33,854 nucleotides of DNA from Bifidobacterium miconis (GTDB lineage: Bacteria > Actinomycetota > Actinomycetes > Actinomycetales > Bifidobacteriaceae): positions 1 to 33,854 of the forward strand of contig NZ_JAHBBH010000026.1 of the NCBI RefSeq assembly GCF_019331735.1. Direction: 5' to 3'. Positions 1-7,773 of the stretch are shown piece after piece (position 1 is the first letter of the stretch; each line of letters starts with the position of its first letter). The position numbers were made by a program, and so were the translations under genes. The notes beneath the pieces were generated by a model. The model was not told the origin of the DNA. It ran no database searches and saw only the letters and a program-made list of their open reading frames with translations.

Positions 1-1
1 G

Positions 2-490
2 CTGCACGGCGAGTGCATCGCACGATTCATGTGCGCGTATCGGCCGGGCGTGATCGAAGCGGTAGCATACGACGCCACCGGACACGACATCGGTCGCGAC
101 CGGCTGCACAGCGCCACCGACCACACCGAACTGCGCGCGGAGGTCGAATGGCCGATCGCGGCTGCCGGTGACGCCGACGTGTGTGGTCCGGCAACCGTCC
201 GCCCCGGCCGTCTCGCGTTCGTGCGCGTGCGCTACACCGACGAACACGGCATCACCAAACCGCTCGAACGCGGGACGTTACGGGCGAACGTGACCGGCGG
301 CGACCTACTCGGCTTCGGCTGCGCGGCGCCGTTCAACCGCGGCAGCTTCGTCACCGGCGAGACCGGCACATATTACGGCGAAGCGCTCGCAGTCGTGCGC
401 ATGCCGGCCGACGCCATCGCCGGCCATGTCGCCGAGCTCACCGTTTCCGATGGTACGCATGTCGCCACGTGCGGCATCATCGCCGCGTGA
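2..490 (+). CDS. C-terminal end of a glycoside hydrolase family 2 (beta-galactosidase-like) enzyme, cut by window edge
   Basis: The open frame enters from the left edge and stops at TGA 488-490, so only about 162 C-terminal residues are visible. They read as the beta-sandwich tail of large bacterial GH2 beta-galactosidases: a stretch like 'PGVIEAVAYDATG' (typical of the Ig-like domain following the catalytic barrel), then 'GDLLGFGCAAP' and 'TYYGEALAVVR', which are common near the C-terminus of these proteins. The catalytic TIM barrel and both acid residues lie outside the window, so substrate cannot be judged. No signal peptide or anchor can be assessed. The gene is convergent with the TetR regulator, with only 25 bp between the stop codons. 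Family assignment is from recognisable sequence pattern; exact specificity is unknown. Confidence 0.7.
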   Translation: MHGECIARFMCAYRPGVIEAVAYDATGHDIGRDRLHSATDHTELRAEVEWPIAAAGDADVCGPATVRPGRLAFVRVRYTDEHGITKPLERGTLRANVTGGDLLGFGCAAPFNRGSFVTGETGTYYGEALAVVRMPADAIAGHVAELTVSDGTHVATCGIIAA

Positions 491-515
491 CTTGCGCGAC
501 CGGCCTGCCGCCGGC

Positions 516-1136
516 CTACGCGAGGTAGTTTTCGATGTGGAAGGTCTGCGCGACGACCTGCTTGATGACGCGGTCCGGCGTTTCCGGATGCTGCCGGATG
601 AGCGAGATCAGGCCGACGATGAGCACGTAGAACGACTCGTGCACGTTGCGGATCGGCATGCCGTGCATCTTCTCGAAGTCGCGCACGGTGGTCCGGTCGA
701 AGAAGTCGGCGATGCGATCGGCGATGCGGTCGATGAACTTGATGTACAGTTCCGCGTTGCCCGATTGGATGAGCCGCGTGCTGAACGGGCCTTCGTCGGC
801 GATGATCGCGCGCGTGAGGCGGACGATGTTGTCGAGCGCCTTGTCGATGTTGCCTGGCTCGCGTTCGGCGTTCCACTGCGTGAGCTTGCCGAGCATCGAG
901 TCGATCGTGTCGTCGATGACCGCGTCGGCGACCGCGTCCTTGTCTTCGAAATAGTGATAGAACAGCGAGCGCGTCATGTCGGCGCGTTCGGCGATGTCGC
1001 TGATGGTGAGTTTGGCGAAACCGGTTGCCAGACACGCCTCGCGTGCCGCCCGGATGATCTGTGTGCGCCGCGCGTCGCCGCGCGTCGATTCGCGTTCGCC
1101 GCCGATGATGCCGGCGTTGGGGTTCTGGTGGACCAT
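516..1136 (-). CDS. TetR/AcrR-family transcriptional regulator
   Basis: A 206-residue protein of usual TetR length. The N-terminal helix-turn-helix covers roughly residues 43-64 ('LTISDIAERADMTRSLFYHYF'-like, with the standard Y-H-Y-F recognition-helix end). The remaining all-helical region would be the ligand-binding and dimerisation domain; its ligand is unknown. I chose the ATG at 1136 because GGAG lies 5 nt upstream; an in-frame ATG at 1163 (adding MDSPVAGVV) has a weaker GGGAA, and longer extensions would run into the dnaX promoter region. It is divergent from dnaX and convergent with the GH2 gene. A TTGAC-N5-GTCAA palindrome at 1191-1205 just upstream is a plausible autoregulatory operator. 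The target genes cannot be told from this window; the adjacent glycosidase is one candidate. Confidence 0.85.
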   Translation of the reverse strand: MVHQNPNAGIIGGERESTRGDARRTQIIRAAREACLATGFAKLTISDIAERADMTRSLFYHYFEDKDAVADAVIDDTIDSMLGKLTQWNAEREPGNIDKALDNIVRLTRAIIADEGPFSTRLIQSGNAELYIKFIDRIADRIADFFDRTTVRDFEKMHGMPIRNVHESFYVLIVGLISLIRQHPETPDRVIKQVVAQTFHIENYLA

Positions 1137-1185
1137 AACCACTCCTGCCACTGGAGAATCCATATTGATTCCCAGTGTAGGCCAG

Positions 1186-1209
1186 TTTTGTTGACAGTGC
1201 GTCAAAAAG
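1186..1209 (-). promoter_or_regulatory. Candidate operator of the TetR regulator
   Basis: TTGAC (1191-1195), 5-nt centre, GTCAA (1201-1205) forms a perfect 15-bp odd palindrome, flanked by a T-run on the left and an A-run on the right. It lies 55-70 bp upstream of the regulator start, in the short divergent region with dnaX, and the minus-strand half TTGACG also resembles a -35 box. Autoregulation is inferred from position and symmetry only. Confidence 0.5.
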
Positions 1210-1350
1210 TGTCGGTGCGCGGCGTTGTACGTGGGGCATGCGCGAGGCCGTGCGACGGTTCCCGACGCGATGGGTGCGGGTGGCGGTTCGTCGCGCTGCG
1301 CCGAGGTCCGCGCGTCGGCCGGATACCCGGCTTGAGGTAGGTTGGTGGGC

Positions 1351-3999
1351 ATGGCACTTGCACTGTATCGACGTTATCGACCGGACACCTTCGACGGGGT
1401 CATCGGGCAGGATCAGGTCACGATCCCGCTGATGCGCGCGCTCGACGCGGGCAAGCTCACCCATGCCTACCTGTTCTCCGGCCCGCGCGGCTGCGGCAAG
1501 ACCAGCTCCGCCCGCATCCTCGCGCGCTGCATCAACTGTGCGAAGGGCCCGACCTCGCACCCGTGCGGCGAATGCGCGAGTTGCAAGGATCTGGCGACCG
1601 GCGGCCCCGGTTCGATCGACGTGGTCGAGATCGACGCGGCCAGCCACAACGGCGTCGACGACGCGCGCGAGCTGCGCGAACGAGCCGGCTTCGCGCCCGC
1701 CCGCGACCGGTACAAGATCTTCATCCTCGACGAGGCGCACATGGTCACGCAGCAGGGCTTCAACGCGCTGCTCAAGATCGTGGAGGAGCCACCGGAACAC
1801 GTCATGTTCATCTTCGCGACGACCGAGCCGGACAAGGTGATCGGCACGATCCGCTCGCGCACCCACCACTATCCGTTCCGCTTGGTGCCGGCCGAGATCA
1901 TGGGCCCGTACTTGGAGACGATCTGCGAGAAGGAGTCGATCAAACCGGAACCCGGCGTGCTCAAGCTCGCGATGCGCGCCGGCGGCGGCTCGGTGCGCGA
2001 CACGCTCTCCGTGCTCGATCAGTTGATGGTCGGTGCCGTGGACGGTGTGATCTCGCACGATTCGGCGGTCGCGCTGCTCGGCTTCACGCCGGAGACGCTG
2101 ATCGGCGAGGCGATCGATGCGGTGATCGACCGCAACGGCGAGGCGCTGTACGGGGTGATTCAGAAGGTCGTGGTCGGCGGATTCGACCCGCGCAGGTTCG
2201 TGGAGGATCTGCTCGCGCGTGTGCGCGATCTGCTCGTGCTCACGTTGGCGGGGGAGCGTGCGGAGGCGGTGATGTCCGACACGGCCGAAGGCGAGGACAT
2301 GGCCGACCTGCAGCGTCAGGCCTCTGCGCTCGGTCTGGCCGCGCTGACCGCGATGGCCGACACGATCAACACGACGCTTGGTGCGATGACCGGTGCGATT
2401 TCGCCGCGCATGCGCCTCGAACTGCTCGCCGCGCGCCTGCTTGCCGGCCGTGAGGCCGGCGTTGCTGACGTTCCCGCTTCAACTGGCGCGACGTCTTCGT
2501 CCGGTTTCGCCGACCGGGAAGCCGGTGCGCGCAGCGCGACCGGGGAAGCGTCCGAGGGGCGGACCTCCGCCCGCACCGGCTTCGCCGGAGCCGCCCGCAA
2601 CCAGCACACCGGTTTCGCAGGCGCAACCCGTAATCTGGAATCCGCTGCGGAAGTCACCGAAGCCAAAACGGAGCCGAAAACTGCGGCCCCTGCGCAACCG
2701 GCTTCGGAGCCGGCACCTGCCTCGACGCCCGCTGCGGATGCATCCCGCACGCCCGACGAGAAGTGGGACGCGCTCGTGGCGTGTCTGCCGGCCGACGTGC
2801 GGCATTATGTGGATCGCACGCGCGTGCCGAAGATTCTGTTCACCGAGGATCCGGCACATCCGCGTCTGTGGATCAAATTCGACAAGCCGCTGAGCAAGTA
2901 CGCGTTCGCGCTTGCCGTCGCCACCGAGGCAGTGGACGGCAAGACCTCGGTCGTCGATATCCTGCGTTCCGAGGTGCATAAGACGTTCGGCGCAAACGTG
3001 TCGCTGGCCCCCACCAAGAAGATGGCGGATGGCAGCGTCGCGCCCCCGTTCGGCAAGCTGCCGGCGGACGAACAGCAGCGCATCAAGGCGCAACTGCTGC
3101 AGGAAAGCCTCAAATCAGCCACGCTCGCCACGCAGTCGTCCGCGGAGACGAAGCCCGCGGCCTCCGGCAAGGAACCCGAATCACAGTCCGCTCCGGCTGC
3201 GAACGCCGAATCGTCGTCCGCTGACGATGACGACGTTCACCGAACGGTCCCCGCGCGACCGTTAACGGCGGCAGACGACGATCCGTGGGCGCAGCCTGCG
3301 GCGTCGGCCCCGTCGGCCGCACAGTCGTCGGCGTTGCCCGATGACGGAGACCCGTGGAACCAGCCGACCGTCGCGTCGCCGACGCGCGGGCAGACGCCGG
3401 CATCCGCGGCGAATGACGATCCGTGGGCGGCGCCGTCCGGCAACGCGACTGGCGGCATGGCCGTCGCATCTGCGAACCGCGACGCGACCGTCCAACCCGA
3501 GTATCATCACAAGCACGTCGCCGTGCCGGACATGAGCGACGACACCGATCCGTGGGCGCAACCCGCGCAGTCCGCGCCGCAGCAGCCGACGGCGGGGACG
3601 TTCGCGGCAGGCGACGGTCCGGCGAACGCAGCCGGTCAGCCGGTGGCGCATCATTTCGACGACCATCGCCAGCCGATCGACCCGCAGTATGACGTCGATC
3701 CGTGGGGGCACCCGATGTCACGTCCGGCAGGTCCGGCGAACAACGGTCCTTCCGGCAACGGTCCTGCCGCCATGAACGACCCGTTCGCGCCCGACCTGCC
3801 CGCCGGCATCCCGACGATCCCGCAGATCGATCCGGACGAGGACGAGTATTCGATGAGCGACCAGTCACTCGGCACCGCGACAGCGATGAGCATCGACGAG
3901 CTGACCAAGTTCTTCGACGTGAAGAAAGTCGAGGAATTCAAGGCGGACGATCCGAAGAACCCGCGCAATCTCGCCCAGGCCAACAAGCACGACGACTGA
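1351..3999 (+). CDS. dnaX: DNA polymerase III subunits gamma and tau (clamp loader ATPase)
   Basis: An 882-residue DnaX, long for the family. Residues 1-360 are the AAA+ clamp-loader core: 'MALALYRRYRP' start, Walker A G44-PRGCGKT-51, zinc-binding Cys63/72/75/78, Walker B DEAH at 127-130 and a sensor-like 'TTEPDKV'. Residues about 380-470 are a low-complexity Ala/Thr/Glu linker containing two 'TGFAGA' copies. A folded patch follows (about 470-590, 'WDALVACLPADVRHYVDRTRVP', 'LWIKFDKPLSKYAF'), probably the polymerase/helicase-contacting region. The tail to 882 is disordered and carries five DPW motifs. In-frame TTG (1342) and GTG (1345) codons precede ATG 1351; the ATG gives the standard DnaX N-terminus. 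A TAGGTT hexamer ends 7 nt before the ATG, so transcription may be leaderless, although GAGG is also present. No A-rich slippery site for a gamma frameshift was seen. recR follows after 44 bp. Confidence 0.97.
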   Translation: MALALYRRYRPDTFDGVIGQDQVTIPLMRALDAGKLTHAYLFSGPRGCGKTSSARILARCINCAKGPTSHPCGECASCKDLATGGPGSIDVVEIDAASHNGVDDARELRERAGFAPARDRYKIFILDEAHMVTQQGFNALLKIVEEPPEHVMFIFATTEPDKVIGTIRSRTHHYPFRLVPAEIMGPYLETICEKESIKPEPGVLKLAMRAGGGSVRDTLSVLDQLMVGAVDGVISHDSAVALLGFTPETLIGEAIDAVIDRNGEALYGVIQKVVVGGFDPRRFVEDLLARVRDLLVLTLAGERAEAVMSDTAEGEDMADLQRQASALGLAALTAMADTINTTLGAMTGAISPRMRLELLAARLLAGREAGVADVPASTGATSSSGFADREAGARSATGEASEGRTSARTGFAGAARNQHTGFAGATRNLESAAEVTEAKTEPKTAAPAQPASEPAPASTPAADASRTPDEKWDALVACLPADVRHYVDRTRVPKILFTEDPAHPRLWIKFDKPLSKYAFALAVATEAVDGKTSVVDILRSEVHKTFGANVSLAPTKKMADGSVAPPFGKLPADEQQRIKAQLLQESLKSATLATQSSAETKPAASGKEPESQSAPAANAESSSADDDDVHRTVPARPLTAADDDPWAQPAASAPSAAQSSALPDDGDPWNQPTVASPTRGQTPASAANDDPWAAPSGNATGGMAVASANRDATVQPEYHHKHVAVPDMSDDTDPWAQPAQSAPQQPTAGTFAAGDGPANAAGQPVAHHFDDHRQPIDPQYDVDPWGHPMSRPAGPANNGPSGNGPAAMNDPFAPDLPAGIPTIPQIDPDEDEYSMSDQSLGTATAMSIDELTKFFDVKKVEEFKADDPKNPRNLAQANKHDD

Positions 4000-4043
4000 C
4001 GGCCGCCGGCACGCGGCACACGGCCGGTTAGGAGAGGAGAGAC

Positions 4044-4646
4044 ATGGCACTTGCATACGACGGCGCAATCCAGCGCCTCATCGACGCGTTCGCGAGCCTG
4101 CCCGGCATCGGGCCGAAAGGCGCGCAGCGCATCGCGTTCTACATGCTGTCCGCATCCGACGAGGAGGCGCAGCAGCTCATCGACGCGATCACCGAAGTCA
4201 AGGAGAAGGTGCGCTTCTGCGACGTATGCGGCAATGTGTGCGAGACGAGCCCGTGCCCGGTGTGTGTCGACCCGCGGCGCGACCACAGCGTCATCTGCGT
4301 GGTCGAGGAGCCGAAGGACGTGATGAGCATCGAACGCACGCGCGAATACCGCGGCCTCTACCACGTGCTCGGCGGCGCGATCAACCCGATGGCGAACGTC
4401 GGCCCGGCCGACCTCAATATTCCCAAGCTGCTCGAACGGCTCAAAACCAGCGAAGTGCAGGAGGTCATCCTCGCGCTCGACCCGAACATCGAAGGCGAGG
4501 CGACCACCACGTACCTGAGCCGGCTGCTCGGCCCCCTCGGCATCAAGGTCACCAAGCTCGCCAGCGGTCTGCCGGTCGGCTCCGACCTCGAATACGCCGA
4601 CGAGATCACCCTCGGCCGCGCGCTCGCCGGCCGTCGCGAGGCGTGA
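4044..4646 (+). CDS. recR: Recombination mediator protein RecR
   Basis: A 200-residue RecR, full length. It loads RecA at gaps together with RecO/RecF. Residues about 10-35 hold the helix-hairpin-helix ('[17 protein letters not shown]'). The zinc finger is Cys59, Cys62, Cys71 and Cys74 (CDVC...CPVC). The Toprim domain starts near residue 82 ('[15 protein letters not shown]') and runs to '[11 protein letters not shown]' near the end, which is typical. The ATG at 4044 is preceded by a strong GGAGAGGAGA purine tract. It directly follows dnaX, the usual dnaX-recR pairing, and is probably cotranscribed with it. Confidence 0.97.
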   Translation: MALAYDGAIQRLIDAFASLPGIGPKGAQRIAFYMLSASDEEAQQLIDAITEVKEKVRFCDVCGNVCETSPCPVCVDPRRDHSVICVVEEPKDVMSIERTREYRGLYHVLGGAINPMANVGPADLNIPKLLERLKTSEVQEVILALDPNIEGEATTTYLSRLLGPLGIKVTKLASGLPVGSDLEYADEITLGRALAGRREA

Positions 4647-4711
4647 GACGGGACGCGGCCGCGCCTGTCCGCATGGTGGGTGGGCGATCACGGGGGAAAG
4701 CCCGCAATCCG

Positions 4712-4744
4712 TATAATCGTGCCGCTTAGATAGTATTAAGCGGC
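4712..4744 (+). promoter_or_regulatory. Promoter with start-site palindrome upstream of aspartokinase
   Basis: A perfect -10 hexamer TATAAT lies at 4712-4717; no good -35 is visible 17 bp upstream. Four bases downstream begins a perfect inverted repeat, GCCGCTTA (4721-4728) and TAAGCGGC (4737-4744), covering the expected transcription start. It could be an operator for an amino-acid-responsive regulator or a 5' mRNA hairpin. Its position relative to the -10 is observed; the role is inferred. Confidence 0.6.
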
Positions 4745-4772
4745 AGCAAACCCATAGAGAGAATGGACAGCA

Positions 4773-5537
4773 GTGGCTCTCATCGTGCAGAAGTTCGGCG
4801 GCTCGTCGGTCGCCGACACCGATTCGATCAAGCGCGTGGCCAAGCGCGTCGTCGAAACCAAGAAAAAAGGCAACAAGGTGGCCGTGGTGGTCTCCGCGAT
4901 GGGCGACACCACCGACGACCTGATCGATCAGGCGATGAGCATCGACTCCAACCCGCCCGAGCGCGAAATGGACATGCTCATGACCGCGGGCGAGCGCATT
5001 TCCATGAGCCTGCTCGCCATGGCCATCCACGCGGAAGGCGACCGCGCCCACTCGTTCACCGGACAGCAGGCCGGCTTCTTCACCGACGCGCGCTACGGCG
5101 CGGCCCACATCAAGGCCGTGCGACCCGACCGCGTCAAGAACGCGCTCTCCCTCGGCGACGTGGCCATCGTGGCCGGCTTCCAGGGCATCAACGCGAAGGG
5201 CGACGCGACCACGCTCGGCCGCGGCGGCTCCGACACGTCCGCCGTCGCGCTCGCCGTCGCGCTCGGCGCCGACATCTGCGAGATCTACACCGACGTGGAC
5301 GGCATCTTCACCGCCGACCCGCGCATCGTGCCGACCGCGCGCCGCATCCCCGTCATCGGCTACGACGCGATCCTCGAAATGGCCAGCTGCGGCTCCAAGG
5401 TGCTCGCGCTGCGCTGCGTCGAATACGCGCAGCGATTCAACATGCCGCTGCACGTGCGCAGCTCCTTCTCGCACCGGCCGGGCACGCTCGTCGTGCCGGA
5501 CGGCGTCGACCCGCGCACGCTGCCGAATCTGGACTGA
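4773..5537 (+). CDS. lysC: Aspartokinase, catalytic chain only (no ACT domains)
   Basis: Phosphorylates aspartate, the first step to lysine, threonine, methionine and diaminopimelate. At 254 residues it contains only the amino acid kinase fold: the ATP/substrate-binding KFGGSS at residues 7-12, '[14 protein letters not shown]', '[13 protein letters not shown]', '[13 protein letters not shown]' and '[17 protein letters not shown]'. Actinobacterial aspartokinases such as Corynebacterium LysC are about 420 residues with two C-terminal ACT domains. Here the chain stops after '[20 protein letters not shown]', where the family normally continues into the ACT part. That part is the next gene, starting 97 bp downstream with its own leader. 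The start is GTG 4773; the spacing to an upstream purine tract (AGAGAGAATGGA) is loose. Confidence 0.93.
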   Translation: MALIVQKFGGSSVADTDSIKRVAKRVVETKKKGNKVAVVVSAMGDTTDDLIDQAMSIDSNPPEREMDMLMTAGERISMSLLAMAIHAEGDRAHSFTGQQAGFFTDARYGAAHIKAVRPDRVKNALSLGDVAIVAGFQGINAKGDATTLGRGGSDTSAVALAVALGADICEIYTDVDGIFTADPRIVPTARRIPVIGYDAILEMASCGSKVLALRCVEYAQRFNMPLHVRSSFSHRPGTLVVPDGVDPRTLPNLD

Positions 5538-5634
5538 CCGGGCGGCGCAACGCGACGGCTGTTCGGCGGTCATCGGCGAACATCAGCAATCATCAGCAAA
5601 TATCAGACTTTTTTGAACGAGTAAGGCAACCAAC

Positions 5635-6219
5635 ATGAGCGACAACACCACCAACGCAACCGTTGACGACAAGTCCATGGGCGATCTGTTCCCCGACCTC
5701 GGCCCCGAGGCGCCGGTCATCTCCGGCATCGCGCACGACCGTTCCGAGGCGCTCGCCACCGTGCGCGGCGTGCCGAACGAGCCGGGCATGGCCGCCAAGG
5801 TCTTCACCGAACTGGCGTCCGCCGGCATCAACGTCGACATGATCGTGCAGGCCGGCGCGTCCGTCGGCACCGCGGACATCTCCTTCACCGTGCCGGAATC
5901 GACCGTGCAGCAGGTGCAGAACGTGCTCATCGACAAGCACGAGGAGCTCGGCTACAAGTCGTTCGACGTGAACACGAAGGTCGGCAAGGTGGCCGTGGTG
6001 GGCGTCGGCATGAAGACGCACTCCGGCCTCGCCGCCAAGTTCTTCACCGCGCTGAGCGAGAAGGGCATCAACGTGCTCATGATCTCGACGTCCGAGATCC
6101 GCATCGCCGCGCTCGTGCCGCTCGATCAGCTCGACGACGCGGTCCGCGCGCTGCACACCGCGTACGGCCTCGACGCCGACCAGATCGAAGCCGTCGTCTA
6201 CGGCGGCACCGGTCGCTGA
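5635..6219 (+). CDS. Separate aspartokinase regulatory protein (tandem ACT domains)
   Basis: A 194-residue protein matching the C-terminal regulatory half of actinobacterial aspartokinase. After a 30-residue acidic N-terminal extension, 'VISGIAHDRSEALATVRGVPN' begins ACT domain 1 (about residues 32-105) with 'SAGINVDMIVQ'. ACT domain 2 (about 118-194) carries 'VAVVGVGMKTHSGLAAKFF', 'GINVLMISTSEIRIA' and ends in 'AVVYGGTGR', as full-length aspartokinases do. It would pair with the 254-residue catalytic chain and carry lysine/threonine feedback sensing. Start ATG 5635 has AAGG 8 nt upstream. This is not the usual internal-start beta subunit: a stop codon and 97 bp separate it from the catalytic frame. 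The leader contains CATCAGCAATCATCA, which recurs upstream of the transporter lipoprotein gene. Confidence 0.88.
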   Translation: MSDNTTNATVDDKSMGDLFPDLGPEAPVISGIAHDRSEALATVRGVPNEPGMAAKVFTELASAGINVDMIVQAGASVGTADISFTVPESTVQQVQNVLIDKHEELGYKSFDVNTKVGKVAVVGVGMKTHSGLAAKFFTALSEKGINVLMISTSEIRIAALVPLDQLDDAVRALHTAYGLDADQIEAVVYGGTGR

Positions 6220-6275
6220 TTCGGCCGCTGGTTCGGTCGCTGATTCGGCCGCTGATTCGGCCGCAATCGGTTTTT

Positions 6276-6450
6276 GCGTGACATTCGGGATGATGACGAT
6301 ACTGCAGTATCCCGAATGTCACGGTAATGGGGCAGTTTGCGTGACATTCGGGATAGCAATGGCGCCGTAGTATCGCGAAGGTCACGCAAATAGGGTGCTA
6401 TGCGTGACCTTCGCGCTAGTTGCGACGATGCGGTATCGCGAAGGTCACGG
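6276..6450. repeat. Array 1: three 49-nt inverted repeats at exact 63-bp period
   Basis: Units start at 6276, 6339 and 6402, each 49 nt long and separated by 14 nt. Every unit opens with GCGTGAC and closes with its complement GTCACG. Unit 1 has a perfect 15-bp stem (6277-6291 with 6309-6323); units 2 and 3 pair at 14 of 16 and 14 of 15 positions. Base changes in an arm tend to be matched in the partner arm (ATTCGGGAT versus CTTCGCGAT), so the pairing looks maintained. The array fills the junction between the convergent ACT-domain gene and asd. The same unit geometry recurs at 33062-33271. Confidence 0.9.
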
Positions 6451-6472
6451 TAATGGAACGATTGCGATGCGA

Positions 6473-6513
6473 AACATCCTCCGCCCGACCCGATAGGTCT
6501 GACGGAGGATGTT
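6473..6513 (-). terminator. Hairpin downstream of asd
   Basis: Perfect 11-bp inverted repeat AACATCCTCCG (6473-6483) with CGGAGGATGTT (6503-6513), between the asd stop codon and repeat array 1. No clear U-tract follows on either strand, so it may act as a 3'-end stabiliser or weak bidirectional terminator. Confidence 0.55.
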
Positions 6514-6543
6514 AGGATTTGCCCGCTTGAATGCGGGGGCGGC

Positions 6544-7638
6544 TTACTTCTTGGTGATGTAGCCGAGCGCCTTGAGCATCTCGGCGCATTCGAGCGCGCC
6601 GCCGGCGGCGCCGCGCAGCGTGTTGTGCGCCAGTCCGACGAACTTCCAGTCGAAGATCGAATCCTCGCGCAGACGGCCGATGGAGACGCCCATGCCGCCC
6701 TCGTAGTCGACGTCCAGCTTGACCTGCGGACGATCATCCTCGGTCAGGTACTGGATGAAGTGCTTCGGCGCGTGCGGCAGGCCGAGCCTGGCCGCCTCGG
6801 ACGTGTAGTTGACGAGCCGGTCGATCAGCTCCTCCTTCGTGGCCTTCTTGCCGAAGTTGAGGAACACGGTCGCGGTGTGGCCGTTGAGCACGGGCACGCG
6901 GATGCACTGCGACGTGATGCGCAGCGGGCCGTCGAACGGCACGATCTCGCCCTTGGCGTCGTCCACGTGGCCGAACACCTTGAGCGGCTCCTTCTCGCTC
7001 TTTGCCTCCTCGCCGGAGATGAACGGGATGATGTTGCCCACCATTTCCGGCCAGTCCTTGAACGTCTTGCCCGCGCCGGAAATTGCCTGATACGTGCTCA
7101 CGACGACCTCGTGCGGCTCGAACTCCTTCCACGCGGCCAACGCCGGCGTGTACGCCTGGATCGAGCAGTTCGGCTTGACGGCGATGAAGCCGCGCGTGGT
7201 GCCCAGGCGCTTGCGCTGGTGCTCGATCACCGCGAAATGCTCCGGGTTGATCTCCGGCACGACCATCGGCACGTCCGGCGTCCAGCGGTGCGCACTGTTG
7301 TTGGAGACGACCGGCGTTTCCGTCTTCGCGTAGCGCTCCTCGATCGCGCGGATCTGGTCCTTCGGCATGTTCACGGCCGAGAACATGAAGTCCACGCCGG
7401 ACGCGACGGCCTCCGCGTCGTCGCCGTCGACCACGGTCATGTGACGCGCGTACTCCGGCATCGGCGTCTCGATCTTCCAACGGTCGCCGACCGCCTCCTC
7501 GTACGTCTTGCCGGCCGAATGCGCGGACGCGGCGAGCGTGGTCACCTCGAACCACGGGTGATTCTCCAGCAGCGTGACGAAACGCTGGCCGACCATGCCG
7601 GTAGCGCCGAGAATGCCGACCTTGAGTTTTTCGGACAT
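6544..7638 (-). CDS. asd: Aspartate-semialdehyde dehydrogenase, archaeal/fungal type
   Basis: Reduces aspartyl-phosphate to aspartate semialdehyde, the step after aspartokinase. The 364-residue chain starts with the NADP-binding 'GILGATGMVGQRF' (residues 8-20). The catalytic cysteine is C158 in 'KPNCS', with 'ISGAGKTF' and 'HTATVFLNF' following. Near the C-terminus is 'GLAHNTLRGAAGGA', a hallmark of the family. 'SNNSAHRWTPDVPMVVPEIN' resembles the yeast Hom2/archaeal branch rather than the shorter E. coli-type enzyme. Start ATG 7638 has AGGGG about 6 nt upstream. It points toward, and is convergent with, the ACT-domain gene, so it is transcribed separately from aspartokinase although the products act in sequence. 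Confidence 0.95.
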   Translation of the reverse strand: MSEKLKVGILGATGMVGQRFVTLLENHPWFEVTTLAASAHSAGKTYEEAVGDRWKIETPMPEYARHMTVVDGDDAEAVASGVDFMFSAVNMPKDQIRAIEERYAKTETPVVSNNSAHRWTPDVPMVVPEINPEHFAVIEHQRKRLGTTRGFIAVKPNCSIQAYTPALAAWKEFEPHEVVVSTYQAISGAGKTFKDWPEMVGNIIPFISGEEAKSEKEPLKVFGHVDDAKGEIVPFDGPLRITSQCIRVPVLNGHTATVFLNFGKKATKEELIDRLVNYTSEAARLGLPHAPKHFIQYLTEDDRPQVKLDVDYEGGMGVSIGRLREDSIFDWKFVGLAHNTLRGAAGGALECAEMLKALGYITKK

Positions 7639-7773
7639 ACCAACCCCTGTGTTTGTGCGAATAGGACTGCGAACTGCAAGTTGCTGACCATCTTACGAAC
7701 CGCCGCGCATAACGGCACGCGCGCTCCCATATGCTGGCCGGCTGCCGAGTCGGCCACTGGTAGGCTGGGGGAT

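Noticed and set aside
373..2058. Long minus-strand open frame across the GH2 end, TetR gene and dnaX
   Set aside because: It overlaps three well-supported genes and reads as Arg/His-rich low-complexity sequence, the usual antisense shadow in GC-rich DNA.
1351..3999. Programmed frameshift producing gamma from dnaX
   Set aside because: No A-rich slippery heptamer followed by a stem was found; the GC-rich codons offer no obvious slip site.
3651..5573. Long minus-strand open frame across dnaX, recR and aspartokinase
   Set aside because: Composition is antisense shadow-like (Arg, Asp, Val, His rich) with no recognisable motif, and it covers conserved genes.
6276..6450. CRISPR array
   Set aside because: Three units with strong internal symmetry over the whole 49 nt and near-constant 14-nt separators; no unique spacers of 30 nt and no cas genes.
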